Part shown: positions 22,882-31,892 of the stretch, piece by piece
Numbering within the stretch: position 1 is the first letter of the stretch
How the letters are laid out: the number at the start of each line of letters is the position of its first letter
NCBI GenBank assembly: GCA_964517435.1
Contig: CAZFEC010000035.1
Location: 1 to 36,254, forward strand
DNA: 36,254 nt
Source: BS150m-G50 sp964517435
Lineage (GTDB): Bacteria > CAIWAD01 > BS150m-G50
Direction of reading: 5' to 3'
Position numbers and translations under genes: made by a program
The notes under the pieces: model-generated
Database searches by the model: none
What the model saw: only the letters and a program-made list of their open reading frames with translations
What the model was told of the DNA's origin: nothing

Positions 22882-23853
22882 TTACACTAGATGACATCTT
22901 ACCTGGTGCCCGGGCGCGGCTTCGCGCAGTTCCGGCTCCGTCTCGTGGCAGCGCGGCTCCACCCGGTCGCAACGGGTACAGAACTTGCAGCCGGTCGGCA
23001 TCTCCAGGATGTGCGGCACCATGCCCTTGATCGCCTTCAGCCGCTTCTGCCGCTGCAGGTCGGGTCGGGGAATCGACTGCATCAGGCCGTGGGTGTAGGG
23101 ATGCAGCGGGTTTTTGAACAGCTCGTGCACATCGGCGACCTCCTGGATCTTGCCGCCGTACATCACGATCACCCGCTCCGAGGTTTCCGCCACCACAGCC
23201 AGGTCGTGCGTGATCAGTAGAATGGCGGCGTCCTGCCGCTCCTCCTTCAAACGCAGCATCAGGTCTAGAATCTGCGCCTGGATGGTGACGTCGAGCGCGG
23301 TGGTCGGCTCGTCGGCGATCAGCAGCGCCGGGTTGCAGATCAGCGCCATGGCGATCATCACCCGCTGCCGCATGCCACCGGAGAACTGGTGCGGGTATTC
23401 CTTCATCCGCTTGGCCGGGTCCGGCAGACCGACCGCATCCAGCATGGCGATGGAGCGCTCGTTGGACTCCTTCCACTTGAGATTCTCGTGCTTCATCAGA
23501 ATCTCGTTCATCTGGACGGCGATCTTGAATACCGGATTGAGGGAGGTCATCGGCTCCTGAAAGATCATGGCGATGTCTTCACCGCGGTAATCGCGCATCT
23601 GCTCGTAATTGAGGTCGAGCAGATTGATGCCGTTGTACATGATCTCGCCGCTGACGATCTCCCCCGGCGGATTGGGTATCAGCTGGTTGATGGAAAGGGC
23701 GGTCACCGATTTACCGGAGCCGGACTCGCCGACGATAGCCAGCACTTCCCCCTTGAGGATGTCGAACGAGACACCGTCCACCGCTTTGACCGTGCCGGCC
23801 TCGGTGTTGAAATAAGTGTGCAGTTCGTTTATCTGAAATAGTTGCTCTACCAT
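22882..23853 (-). CDS. oppD: Peptide ABC transporter ATPase, OppD/DppD type
   Basis: A 323-residue ATPase. It has Walker A GESGSGKS (42-49), the Q-loop in IFQEPMTSLNPVF, signature FSGGM (157-161), Walker B LLIADEP (177-183), H-loop THDLAVVAE and an OppD-type C-terminal tail with CKFCTRCDRVEPRC. FSGGM and the LRLKEER segment are typical of the D-type half. AAGG precedes the ATG. It starts 4 bp after the YejE-type permease stop, so translation is probably coupled. Together with the OppF-type protein it forms the heterodimeric motor of the importer. Confidence 0.95.
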   Translation of the reverse strand: MVEQLFQINELHTYFNTEAGTVKAVDGVSFDILKGEVLAIVGESGSGKSVTALSINQLIPNPPGEIVSGEIMYNGINLLDLNYEQMRDYRGEDIAMIFQEPMTSLNPVFKIAVQMNEILMKHENLKWKESNERSIAMLDAVGLPDPAKRMKEYPHQFSGGMRQRVMIAMALICNPALLIADEPTTALDVTIQAQILDLMLRLKEERQDAAILLITHDLAVVAETSERVIVMYGGKIQEVADVHELFKNPLHPYTHGLMQSIPRPDLQRQKRLKAIKGMVPHILEMPTGCKFCTRCDRVEPRCHETEPELREAAPGHQVRCHLV

Positions 23854-23857
23854 GGCG

Positions 23858-24907
23858 TTACCTTAATCTGGAGTAAACTTTGGGATCGAATGCCTCGCGG
23901 ATACCCTCGCCGATGAAAGTGATCATCAGCAGCGTCAGGAAACTGGACGCCATCGGCGATGCCACCAGCCACCAGTAGCGGATATCGGAGATGCCCTGGT
24001 TGACCAGTTCGCCCCAGCTGGGTGTGGGGGGTGCCAGTCCGAAGCCGAGGAAGTCGAGGCCGACCAGCGAACCGATATAGGCGATTACGGCGAAAGGCAG
24101 GAAGGTGATGACCGGCGTCAGCGCGTTGGGTAGAATGTGGCGGAACATCACCCGCCGGTTGCTGGCGCCCATCGAAACCGCGGCGGAGACATAGTCCTTC
24201 GCCTTCTCCCGGTAGAATTCACCCCGGATGTAATAAGTCATTCCCATCCAGCCGAAACAGGTCATCACCAGCGTCAGCAGGAAGAAATTGGGCTGGATGA
24301 TGGAGCTGACGATGATCATGGTATAGAGGAAGGGAATGGCTGAGAATATTTCGATCAGGCGCTGCCCGAAGATATCCACCTTGCCGCCGAAAAACCCGAG
24401 GATGGCACCGATGGACACACCGATGGTATAGGCGAAAAAGGCCACCACAAGTGCGAAGGAGAGGGTGATGTTGAAGCCGTACAGCAGGCGGGCGAAAACA
24501 TCGCGCCCCCGGTTGTCGGTGCCGAGAAAATGTTCCCCGCTGGGTGCCGTCGGTGGCTGCGTATTCAGTTCGGTCAGGAGTGACTCATTGGGATGATAGG
24601 GATAGAACGGCATCATCATCCAGTTGCTGTTGCCCTCCTCGGCGAAAGTGCGCTTCAGATCGCGATAACGCGCCTCGCCGAAGACATCCTGTCCGAATTC
24701 CTGACCGGCGTGATACTGGAACACCGGGAAGAAGAGTTCCCCTTCGTATTTCAGTACCAGCGGCTTGTTGTTCACCAGCAGCGGCAGGAAGAAGGAGAGG
24801 GCATAGAGTGTAACCAGTAGCCAGAGCGAATAGTAGCCGCGCTTCATCGTCTTGAACTTGCGCCAGCGTTTCTGCAGTATCGATTGTGACGTCGTTTTGG
24901 TATTCAT
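23858..24907 (-). CDS. yejE: Peptide ABC transporter permease, YejE type
   Basis: A 349-residue permease. The start MNTKTTSQ...RWRKFKTMKRGYYSLWL matches the YejE/OppC pattern: one membrane helix, then a long periplasmic insert (about 45-130) with KPLVLKYEGELFFPVF, highly characteristic of YejE. The core BPD-type domain follows: HFLGTDNRGRDVFARLLYG, then the EAA loop AAVSMGASNRRVMFRHILPN that contacts the ATPase, and a C-terminal FDPK end. YejE with YejB forms the channel of a microcin C/peptide importer. GGGGAG precedes the ATG, 10 bp after yejB. Confidence 0.93.
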   Translation of the reverse strand: MNTKTTSQSILQKRWRKFKTMKRGYYSLWLLVTLYALSFFLPLLVNNKPLVLKYEGELFFPVFQYHAGQEFGQDVFGEARYRDLKRTFAEEGNSNWMMMPFYPYHPNESLLTELNTQPPTAPSGEHFLGTDNRGRDVFARLLYGFNITLSFALVVAFFAYTIGVSIGAILGFFGGKVDIFGQRLIEIFSAIPFLYTMIIVSSIIQPNFFLLTLVMTCFGWMGMTYYIRGEFYREKAKDYVSAAVSMGASNRRVMFRHILPNALTPVITFLPFAVIAYIGSLVGLDFLGFGLAPPTPSWGELVNQGISDIRYWWLVASPMASSFLTLLMITFIGEGIREAFDPKVYSRLR

Positions 24908-24917
24908 GTCCGCTCCC

Positions 24918-26180
24918 CTACTTGAACCTGATGCGGGGATCGATCGCCGCGTAACACATGTCTGAGGTCAGGTTGCCCAGCAACCGGATCAGGGTACCGA
25001 TCACCATGAAGCCCATCACGATGGGGTAATCACGGTTGATCACCGCCATATAGCTGAGCAGCCCGATTCCCTGGATGTTGAAGACCTTTTCAATCAGATA
25101 GGACCCGGCCAGCCAGACACCCAGCAGCCCGCCGATACCGGTGGCGATCGGGATCAGGGAGTTGCGCACGGTGTGGAAGAAAACCACCCGTTTTTCCGAC
25201 AAGCCTTTGGCGAAGGCGGTCCGCACATAGTCCTGACTGAGGTTTTCCAGCAGGGAATTCTTCATCAACACGGTGATTGTCGCGAAGGCGGCCACCATGT
25301 AGGCGATTACCGGCAGAATCGTGTGGTGCAGCTGGTCGGCAATCTTCTCCCAGAAGGTCATGTACTCGAAGTACTCCGAGCGGAACTCACCCAGCGGGAA
25401 GACATCCCAGAAACTGCCGCCGCCGAAGTAGACCAGCAGCAGGGCGCCCAGGATCCAACCCGGGGTCGAGTAGCCGACAAAGACGATCACGCTGGAGACG
25501 GTGTCGAACTTCGAACCGTGCCGCAACGCCTTGGCGATACCGAGCGGAATACAGACCAGGTAGGAGAGGAAGTAGCTGATCAGGCCGAAGTAGGCGGAGA
25601 TGTGCAGACGCTCCTTGATCAGCGTCCAGACCGGTTCCGCGTAAGTATAGGAGGTGCCCAGATCGCCGGTCAGAATACCGGTCAGCTTGCGCTTGTAGAT
25701 CTTGATGTTGGGCGCTCCCGTCTTATCGTCGTGACTGAGCAGGCGCGCGTGCCACTTCTCGGCGGGAATCCCGTCCTCGTCGTAAACGACGTAGCCGCCA
25801 TCTTCCTCCCGGATCAGCAGTCTCTCCGTCTTTTTCAGCTGAAACCAGGCTTCATCAAAGCCCAGCTCGAAGGGTACCTCGTGGTTGTCGATCTCCTTCG
25901 GCCAGATCCCCAGCCAGATCAGGTAACGGATCGGACCGGGATAATTGAGCCCGTAAAACTCCTTGAGTCGGACTTTCGCTTCCTCCGGGATCTCCACCAT
26001 GTCGATGTCGCCGCCGCCGCCGCCCCCTTCTCCGGTCAGCATCATCTGGGAACGGATTCTCAACAGCTCCTGTTCGTAGGGACCGCCCGGCACCATCTGC
26101 AGGATCGAGAAGACCAGGATGGTGATGCCGAAGAAGGTCGGAATCATCAACAGTAACCTGCGAATAATATATGTGGTCAT
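24918..26180 (-). CDS. yejB: Peptide ABC transporter permease, YejB type
   Basis: A 420-residue permease, longer than E. coli YejB (about 364). The N-terminus TTYIIRRLLLMIPTFFGI and MVPGGPYEQ fit YejB. A large extracytoplasmic insert between TM1 and TM2 (about 40-190) holds a Gly-rich stretch (GEGGGGGGD) and an unusual acidic segment including KTERLLIREEDGGYVVYDED. The core carries the EAA loop TAFAKGLSEKRVVFFHTVRN and ends CYAAIDPRIRFK. The ATG overlaps the stop of the binding-protein gene (ATGA), so the two are translationally coupled. The extra insert may tune substrate access. Confidence 0.93.
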   Translation of the reverse strand: MTTYIIRRLLLMIPTFFGITILVFSILQMVPGGPYEQELLRIRSQMMLTGEGGGGGGDIDMVEIPEEAKVRLKEFYGLNYPGPIRYLIWLGIWPKEIDNHEVPFELGFDEAWFQLKKTERLLIREEDGGYVVYDEDGIPAEKWHARLLSHDDKTGAPNIKIYKRKLTGILTGDLGTSYTYAEPVWTLIKERLHISAYFGLISYFLSYLVCIPLGIAKALRHGSKFDTVSSVIVFVGYSTPGWILGALLLVYFGGGSFWDVFPLGEFRSEYFEYMTFWEKIADQLHHTILPVIAYMVAAFATITVLMKNSLLENLSQDYVRTAFAKGLSEKRVVFFHTVRNSLIPIATGIGGLLGVWLAGSYLIEKVFNIQGIGLLSYMAVINRDYPIVMGFMVIGTLIRLLGNLTSDMCYAAIDPRIRFK

Positions 26181-28144
26181 AAGGCTACCTTGCTCCTGGT
26201 TCCTGGAGGATGGACCTCGTCGAAGTAGATGTCGGTTTTCCCGTGGGGGAAGGTGATCGATTCATCATCCTTCGCCTGCTCCACCTGCTGTGTCATTTCC
26301 GGCTCGAACCACCAGAGCACCGGCATGGCGGACCAGTCACCGTAATAGCCGATGTACGAATCGGGATATCCGAATTTGTTCCAGTAGGCCAGCCGCAGCG
26401 TGTAAGGTGCACTCCAGCCCAAAGCGTAGGGTACCAGATCGAGCAGAATGCGGTCCACTTCCTTGATCGCGTCGATCCGCGATTGAGGATCGTACATCAC
26501 GTTGTACTCGGTGCAGATCTCGTCGATACGGTCGTTCTTGACGCCACAGATGTTGGTGGTGCCTCCGACATCCGCCATGTTGGAATGGAAGCTCGATTCC
26601 GGATTAGGGAATGTCAATCCTGTCCAGTTCTGGTAGTGAATATCGAAATCACGGTCGTTCATCACATTCTTGAACATCGTCTGCGGGGTGACGTAGCGCA
26701 GGTTGAGCTTGATGCCCACCCGGGCCAGGTCCTCCTGGAAGGGGGTAAAGATCCGCTCGTAGGACTGGTCGATGCTCATATCCAGTTCAAAGAGCCTGCC
26801 CTCCTTGACCAGCCAGCCGTCCGTGTTGCGTTCCGACCAGCCGGCCTGACGCAGCAGTCCCACCGCATCGTTGGGGTTGGAATGAGTGACCTCCAGGTCA
26901 GGCTCCTCGTATATGCCACCGGGGAAGTAGGACTTCAGCGGGCCGTATTCGTTGAAGAAGAGGGTTTCGATCAGCAGTTCGCGGTTCCACAGCTTCTGGA
27001 AAGCCTTGCGGATGCGGATGTCGTTAAACGGCGCGCGGCGCAGGTTGAACGCCAGGCCGCCGATCCCCTTCACGCGGTGGTTGAAGATCTTGCGTTTCTG
27101 GATCAGGCCGCGGTGCAGATATTCGAAGTTAGTGTCGGTGGTGTCGAATTCCTGTATCCACCACTGGGCGCGACCGACGATGTAGAAATCCAGTTCGCCC
27201 TTCTTGAACTTCTCCAGTGTCAGGCGGTCATCCTGGATGATAACATACTTCAACTCGTCGAAGTTGGCGTTGCCGACATTCTCCGGGTAGTCGGCCTGCC
27301 ACCAGTCGGTGCGGCGAACCAGCGTCAGAGATTTCCCCTTGCGCATTTTGTCTTTGACGAAAACATAAGGTCCGCTGCCGGGCATCATATCAAACTGGTA
27401 TTTTTCCAGGTATTCGGCGCCGCTGATCTCATCCAGATGATGCGCCGGCATGATACTCATCCCGGCAAAATAGAGGAAGTGACGCCAGTTCAATTCATTC
27501 GTGGTTGCCTCCACCAGGTACTTGCTCAGGACCTTTGGCTCGGAATAGCGACCAAAGAGGGTGTTGGAATAGGGTTCCAGGATCCCCTCGTCAACTCGCA
27601 GGCGCCAGGAGGCGACCACATCCTGCGCCACCACCGGCTTACCGTCCGACCAGCGGGCTTCCGGATTGATGCGGAAGGTGAAAGTCATCTTATCGTCTGA
27701 AATCTTCCAGTGGGTTGCCAGGTTACGGGTCCATTCCAGTGTCTCATAGTCAATTCCCAGCAATGTTTCGTAGACAAGGGCGCCGATGGCGCTGATCACG
27801 GCGGAGTTGGAGTCCTTTCCTTCAAGTCTGAGCGTAGATGGGAATTCTGTGAAACGCTGTACGAAGCGACCTCCCTTTTTTGCCTCCGGGGAACCGTAAT
27901 TGTTGCCGATGTTGGTCTCGAAACCAAGGCTGACAGCGATCTCTTCAAAACCGGCGCCACCCAGCTCGGCCGGTACCGAAGGATCAGCCCCGGGAGGGGT
28001 GTCGTAAATCGCAACCGATATCGGATTGGTGCGCATGGAGACCGGTATCTTGCTGCCGCCTCCCCCGCAGCTGAGTAAAGTGACGGCGACTGCCGGCAGT
28101 GTCACCGCCAGCGCCAGGGTCGAGTATTTTCGCCAGAGTTTCAT
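26177..28144 (-). CDS. yejA: Peptide ABC transporter substrate-binding lipoprotein, YejA type
   Basis: A 655-residue family-5 solute-binding protein, exported as a lipoprotein: signal with hydrophobic core (8-22) and lipobox LLSC (C26). The large alpha/beta domain has the family-5 signatures WKISDDKMTFTFRINPEARW and SDGKPVVAQDVVASW, then INDIRIRKAF-type and NRELLIETLFF segments. The order and size fit YejA, which delivers oligopeptides to YejBE. AGGAG precedes the ATG at 28144. It is the first gene of the five-gene operon (A-B-E-D-F). Confidence 0.93.
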   Translation of the reverse strand: MKLWRKYSTLALAVTLPAVAVTLLSCGGGGSKIPVSMRTNPISVAIYDTPPGADPSVPAELGGAGFEEIAVSLGFETNIGNNYGSPEAKKGGRFVQRFTEFPSTLRLEGKDSNSAVISAIGALVYETLLGIDYETLEWTRNLATHWKISDDKMTFTFRINPEARWSDGKPVVAQDVVASWRLRVDEGILEPYSNTLFGRYSEPKVLSKYLVEATTNELNWRHFLYFAGMSIMPAHHLDEISGAEYLEKYQFDMMPGSGPYVFVKDKMRKGKSLTLVRRTDWWQADYPENVGNANFDELKYVIIQDDRLTLEKFKKGELDFYIVGRAQWWIQEFDTTDTNFEYLHRGLIQKRKIFNHRVKGIGGLAFNLRRAPFNDIRIRKAFQKLWNRELLIETLFFNEYGPLKSYFPGGIYEEPDLEVTHSNPNDAVGLLRQAGWSERNTDGWLVKEGRLFELDMSIDQSYERIFTPFQEDLARVGIKLNLRYVTPQTMFKNVMNDRDFDIHYQNWTGLTFPNPESSFHSNMADVGGTTNICGVKNDRIDEICTEYNVMYDPQSRIDAIKEVDRILLDLVPYALGWSAPYTLRLAYWNKFGYPDSYIGYYGDWSAMPVLWWFEPEMTQQVEQAKDDESITFPHGKTDIYFDEVHPPGTRSKVAL

Positions 28145-28450
28145 AGCAACTCCTCTATCGTTGATCTACAACATTTATTGTTTTGCTGAATTTATGCCTG
28201 CGTAGTGAATAAGGTGGGTTCAAGGCGTAGCCTTAGCGATTTCCATTGTTACGACCTGTTCATGCGACCTGGCTCAGGGGTGTTGATTCCGTCTGAATCC
28301 GTCCCCAGCGGATCATTTTGCCCGCCGGACGCCCTGGCCCATAACTATTGAAAAAATAATCTAAAACCGGGCTCAGCCAAAGGCAAGGTGAAAGGGTGAC
28401 GGGAGGTGTAAATCAGTACTCACGATCGGTGAAGGCGGCAGTCTCCGGTC
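28145..28450. other. Gene-free stretch upstream of yejA
   Basis: About 300 bp without a gene. It contains the yejA ribosome binding site at its left edge and a small palindrome AAGGC-GTA-GCCTT (28229-28241), in the style of other short palindromes in the window. No promoter with good -35 and -10 was found. The half nearest the M42 gene has no structure I can support. Confidence 0.4.
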
Positions 28451-29557
28451 CTAGTTGTTGTCGATCTCCGCGGCAGTGTTCCGTAAACGTTCCCCCCAGG
28501 TGTCGTAGGTTTTGCGCAGAGTTTCCACCTGGGCGGCTCGCGCCGACTCCAGCGTCAGTTCCGTGGTGACGGCGGCTTTGAAGAGATCCACCAGCCAGTC
28601 GTAGTCGGCCAGCGCGATCGCTTCCGGTTCAATCCGGTTGTCGGAGCCCATGTTGTGATAGTTGCGCAGCGCCAGGCAGAGCGCGGCGGAAGTCCAGCCG
28701 AACTGCTGGTAGGCGGTGCTCTCGCAGGAACCGCCGTCCATCAGGGCGCGCTGGAAGCGGAACGCCGCGTCTTCCTTCTGCAACTGTCCGGACACCTGCA
28801 CCAGCAGCCGGGTGGCGGCGTCATCGAAGACGCTGAAGCGGTCGGCAACCCGGATGATCGGGCCGGCACCGATCTGAACGGCCGGCAACTCCCGGGAAGT
28901 CTCTATCGCCAGCATGACGGCCTCCCGCGGCAGCGACGGCTCCAGGCAGAAGCCGAGAGCGCCGCCGAAACCGATCTCCTCGGCGCGGGTGAAGAGGATG
29001 TGGAAGTCGGCCGGTTGCTCCGCGCCGGCAACTTCCTCCAACGCGCTGAGGATCGCGGCCACGCCGGCCAGGTCGTCGGCGGCCGGCAGTTCCGCCATCT
29101 CGCCCCGTATCGCTGCGTCAGGCAGCTCCCACATGCCGAAGGTCCCGGCCGGCACCTCCGCCTCCACCTCGACGCGGAATCGCTTGGGCCGCTTGCCAGG
29201 CTCGGTCAGCATCTCCCCTACGACTCCCCTGATCTCGCCGGGGTAGAACACCGCCCGGCTGCCGGGATAATACTCATCCTTGACATAGCCGAGGAACTCC
29301 ACTTCGATCTCGGCGTCGCCTCCCCGCAGCACATGAAAGCCGGGATGATCGGTATGTCCGGTCAAAACGATAGGCCGTTCCGATTCGCGCCGGTGGCGGT
29401 AGCTGACGATTGTGTTGCCGTGGACGTCGCGCCGGTGTGATACATGTGGAAGTCCGGCGAGCTTCGCTTCGAGGAAGTGTATCACGTTCTGTTCGTGAAA
29501 GGGAGCGGTCTTGAGATTGCACAGTTTGATCAGGTTGTCGAGGCGATGGGATGACAT
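28451..29557 (-). CDS. M42-family metallo-aminopeptidase
   Basis: A 368-residue cytoplasmic peptidase with the M42 (glutamyl aminopeptidase/deblocking aminopeptidase) layout. Metal-site motifs are LTGHTDHPGFH, ADDLAGVAAIL with the bridging Asp, TRAEEIGFGGA with the catalytic and metal-binding Glu pair, and AIETSREL. Near the C-terminus, ALRNYHNMGS supplies the last metal histidine. A beta-rich PA-like/OB insert (about 75-170) fits the family. These enzymes form large tetrahedral particles that trim peptides to amino acids, which suits a gene next to a peptide importer. GGAG precedes the ATG. Confidence 0.88.
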   Translation of the reverse strand: MSSHRLDNLIKLCNLKTAPFHEQNVIHFLEAKLAGLPHVSHRRDVHGNTIVSYRHRRESERPIVLTGHTDHPGFHVLRGGDAEIEVEFLGYVKDEYYPGSRAVFYPGEIRGVVGEMLTEPGKRPKRFRVEVEAEVPAGTFGMWELPDAAIRGEMAELPAADDLAGVAAILSALEEVAGAEQPADFHILFTRAEEIGFGGALGFCLEPSLPREAVMLAIETSRELPAVQIGAGPIIRVADRFSVFDDAATRLLVQVSGQLQKEDAAFRFQRALMDGGSCESTAYQQFGWTSAALCLALRNYHNMGSDNRIEPEAIALADYDWLVDLFKAAVTTELTLESARAAQVETLRKTYDTWGERLRNTAAEIDNN

Positions 29558-29575
29558 CGTTACTCCGAGTTCTTC

Positions 29576-29593
29576 CCGGGTTAGAACCCGGGG
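29576..29593. repeat. CCCGGGTT palindrome
   Basis: CCCGGGTT-AG-AACCCGGG (29576-29593) is a near-perfect palindrome in the 54-bp gap between the Mut7-C and M42 genes. It could slow transcription between them, but no T-run follows on the minus strand. Only one copy was seen in the window. Confidence 0.55.
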
Positions 29594-29611
29594 CTATAGT
29601 ATCAGGCGATT

Positions 29612-30379
29612 TTACGTCCCGGTGGATTCATCGCCGGCCAGCAGCTCCTCCACCCAGGCTTTCATCCTGGCATGATGCGTCCCCTGCCAGTATATGTTAC
29701 CGCAATCGGGACAGCGGGAAAAACGGTCGCGCCACTTTTTCACTTTCGGCGGTAACCGGTCGTAGACCTCCGCCTTGGTCACTTCGCGCAGGAGGCCGTT
29801 GCACTTCATGCAGCGGGTGAAAGGGCGCGCCTCCCGCCGCAGCTCGTAACGCTGGATAACCTCGACCAGCTGGCGACGCGGGTACTGCGAACGAATCATC
29901 AAGCCCTGGGTCACTTCGCGCCGCATCAGCAGCCGCCGGTCCTGGGTCAGCAGCACCCGTCGCTGCACCCGGGACAGGCGCGCCAGCACCGGATCGGTCA
30001 GATCGTTGCGGTAGAGGCTGTCGAAGCCCAACAGCCGCAGCAGTCGCGCCAGCTTACCGAGATGCACGTCGAGCAGAAAGCGGTGCGGCGGCGGGCTGGG
30101 CGGGATCAAACCCTCGCCGGTGAGCTGGTGCGCTTCCGGGTAGACGGTAAAGGCATCCTCAGCCGCGGGGTGGTAATCCAGGTTCACCTCGCGACTGTCC
30201 GGTCCGTTGCCGGGGTGGAGTTGGATCCGGTCGATCTCGACGTGCGGCACGCCCAGACTCTCCAGAATGTCCTTGATGCTGCGTTGCGGATCGACACGCA
30301 GCACCAGTCGTCGCTGACGTTGCTGCCGCGACAGGAAGTCGTTGAGACTGGAGAAGAAGCGGACCGAAATGGTGATCAT
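29612..30379 (-). CDS. Ubiquitin-like/Mut7-C RNase domain protein
   Basis: A 255-residue protein from the ATG at 30379. A longer in-frame ORF exists, but its extra 69 residues are translated from a repeat element. Residues 1-90 form a ubiquitin-like fold (ITISVRFFSSLNDFL...) as in the Ub-Mut7C family. The Mut7-C domain follows: FLLDVHLGKLARLLRLLGFD with the PIN-type acidic residue, then VLLTQDRRLLMRR. A zinc ribbon closes it, with CMKC and CPDC pairs, the latter followed by GNIYWQGTHH. Mut7-C proteins are predicted metal-dependent RNases; no biochemical substrate is known to me. Confidence 0.85.
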   Translation of the reverse strand: MITISVRFFSSLNDFLSRQQRQRRLVLRVDPQRSIKDILESLGVPHVEIDRIQLHPGNGPDSREVNLDYHPAAEDAFTVYPEAHQLTGEGLIPPSPPPHRFLLDVHLGKLARLLRLLGFDSLYRNDLTDPVLARLSRVQRRVLLTQDRRLLMRREVTQGLMIRSQYPRRQLVEVIQRYELRREARPFTRCMKCNGLLREVTKAEVYDRLPPKVKKWRDRFSRCPDCGNIYWQGTHHARMKAWVEELLAGDESTGT

Positions 30380-30397
30380 GGTACCAAGATAAGTGTT

Positions 30398-30586
30398 GGA
30401 ATGCTGACATGGCAGCATTCCAAATGCCATTCCTAAAGCGCTGCTTAAGAACCTATCAGCGACCACAGAAGTTAAGTCAATTGCAGCGAGGTGGAACAGA
30501 CGATGTTCCATCGCTGTTCCATCTCGCTGCCTGCTGCATAGATCGAACCTTGACAACGTTGTATGGCAGCGCTTTAGGAATGGCAT
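30398..30586. mobile_element. MITE-like element with perfect 21-bp terminal inverted repeats
   Basis: A 21-bp sequence starting ATGCCATTCCTAAAGCG (30424-30444) recurs as its exact reverse complement at 30566-30586. Within it, 17-bp arms (30483-30499 and 30514-30530, one mismatch) form a second stem. A 9-bp hairpin GGAATGCTG-ACATGG-CAGCATTCC (30398-30421) stands beside it on the left. There is no transposase. The element gives spurious MPFLKRC ORFs on both strands. A shortened relative lies at 21778-21837. It is probably a non-autonomous mobile or structured repeat; no target duplication was recognised. Confidence 0.72.
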
Positions 30587-30621
30587 CTGTCGGCGTTATG
30601 CAATGCGGCTTGCCGTCTGTA

Positions 30622-31245
30622 TCACATCCGGCTGATCAGGATGAAGCCGCCGATCAACAACACCATGAACAGGAGCGTGATCAGGTTGAACCAGCGGTCG
30701 ATAAAACGGCGTACCTGTTCGCCCAGGAAAAAGATCAACGTGCTGACCAGGAAGAAGCGGCCGGCGCGTGAGATGGCGGAGGCGATCAGGAAGGTGGGAA
30801 TGTTGATGTGCGTGATGCCGGCCAGGATGGTGAAGATCTTGTAGGGAATTGGAGTGAAACCGGCGGTGAAGACTACCCAGAAGCCGTACTGGTTGTAGAG
30901 TGCCCGCACCGCTTCGAAACGCTCGACGTTGAAGCCCGGGACGTAGTTGAAGAAGAACTCCGCGACGGCTGAGTACGCCGCGCCGCTGTACCACAGTTCG
31001 TAGCCGATGTAGTAACCGAAAGCGCCCCCCAGCACTGAACCGGCGGTGGCAATGGCGGCAAAGCGGAAGGCGCGCCGGCTGGCACCCAGCGCCAGCGCCA
31101 GTAACAGCACATCGGGCGGGATTGGAAAGAAGGAGGCTTCCGCGAAAGCCAGCAGGAACAGGGCCAGCGGTCCCCAGGGGGTTTCCGCCCAGGAGAGGAT
31201 CCAGTCGTAAAGGCGGCGCACCAGGTGGGGACGTTTGTCTGTCAT
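30622..31245 (-). CDS. DedA/VTT-family membrane protein (YqaA-like)
   Basis: A 207-residue membrane protein from the ATG at 31245, which overlaps the pcm stop as ATGA; an upstream in-frame start would lie inside pcm. The VTT core includes AEASFFPIPPDVLLLALALG with the helical hairpin entering the membrane, then AGSVLGGAFGYYIGYELW, and the second half GFTPIPYKIFTILAGITHI with its re-entrant proline motif. Three C-terminal helices follow. DedA-type proteins move undecaprenyl phosphate or phospholipids across the membrane. Coupling with pcm is seen in other bacteria. Confidence 0.88.
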   Translation of the reverse strand: MTDKRPHLVRRLYDWILSWAETPWGPLALFLLAFAEASFFPIPPDVLLLALALGASRRAFRFAAIATAGSVLGGAFGYYIGYELWYSGAAYSAVAEFFFNYVPGFNVERFEAVRALYNQYGFWVVFTAGFTPIPYKIFTILAGITHINIPTFLIASAISRAGRFFLVSTLIFFLGEQVRRFIDRWFNLITLLFMVLLIGGFILISRM

Positions 31246-31892
31246 TCCCAGCCTTCCCGCCCGATCAGCGGCACAAAAATACAACCGCCCGCGTTTTCGT
31301 CGCGGTAGTCATCATCCGTACGGGTGATAATGCGCAGGGTCTGCTCGCGGCGGGAACCGACCGGTATCACCAGGCGCCCCCCGGGTGCGAGCTGCTTCAG
31401 CAGCGACGGCGGCGGGGCGGGCGCGCCGGCAGTCACCACGATGCGGTCGAAAGGTGCGTATTCAGACCAGCCGATGGTGCCGTCTCCGGTGCGTGATACA
31501 ATGTTGAACAGCTCCAGCTTCTCGAAGAGCCGTCGCGATTTGGCGGTCAGCTCTTCCATTCGCTCGATGGTATAGACCTTCTCCACCAGCTTGGCCAGGA
31601 TGGCGGCCTGGTAGCCGGACCCGGTGCCGATCTCGAGTATGCGGTGTTCCGGTTGCAGCTCCAGGGCGGCGGTCATCACTCCGACCATGTAGGGTTGCGA
31701 GATGGTCTGTCCGAATCCGATCGGTACCGGCCGGTCGGCGTAGGCGTGTCCGCGCAGGCCGGGTGAGATGAACAGCTCGCGCGGCAGGTCTCGGAAGGCG
31801 GTCAGCACCCGTTGATCGCTGATGCCGCGTGCCTCCAGCTGCTCGGTAACCATCTGCTCGCGCAGACGCCGGTATTTTGGCTCAGACAGCAT
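31242..31892 (-). CDS. pcm: Protein-L-isoaspartate O-methyltransferase
   Basis: A 216-residue SAM-dependent methyltransferase that repairs isoaspartyl residues in aged proteins. N-terminal MVTEQLEARGISDQRVLTAF and FGQTISQPYMVG, then SAM motif I LEIGTGSGYQAAILA, VYTIERMEEL (motif post-I) and FDRIVVTAGAPAPP match Pcm closely. The full length is typical. GGAGG precedes the start, and the first bases overlap the glycosyltransferase gene by 11 bp. The next gene downstream overlaps by 4 bp, so the three are coupled. Confidence 0.94.
   Translation of the reverse strand: MLSEPKYRRLREQMVTEQLEARGISDQRVLTAFRDLPRELFISPGLRGHAYADRPVPIGFGQTISQPYMVGVMTAALELQPEHRILEIGTGSGYQAAILAKLVEKVYTIERMEELTAKSRRLFEKLELFNIVSRTGDGTIGWSEYAPFDRIVVTAGAPAPPPSLLKQLAPGGRLVIPVGSRREQTLRIITRTDDDYRDENAGGCIFVPLIGREGWE

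Noticed and set aside
30380..30586. N-terminal extension of the Mut7-C protein
   Set aside because: These 69 codons are read through the inverted-repeat element and do not match the ubiquitin-like start. The ATG at 30379 fits the family.
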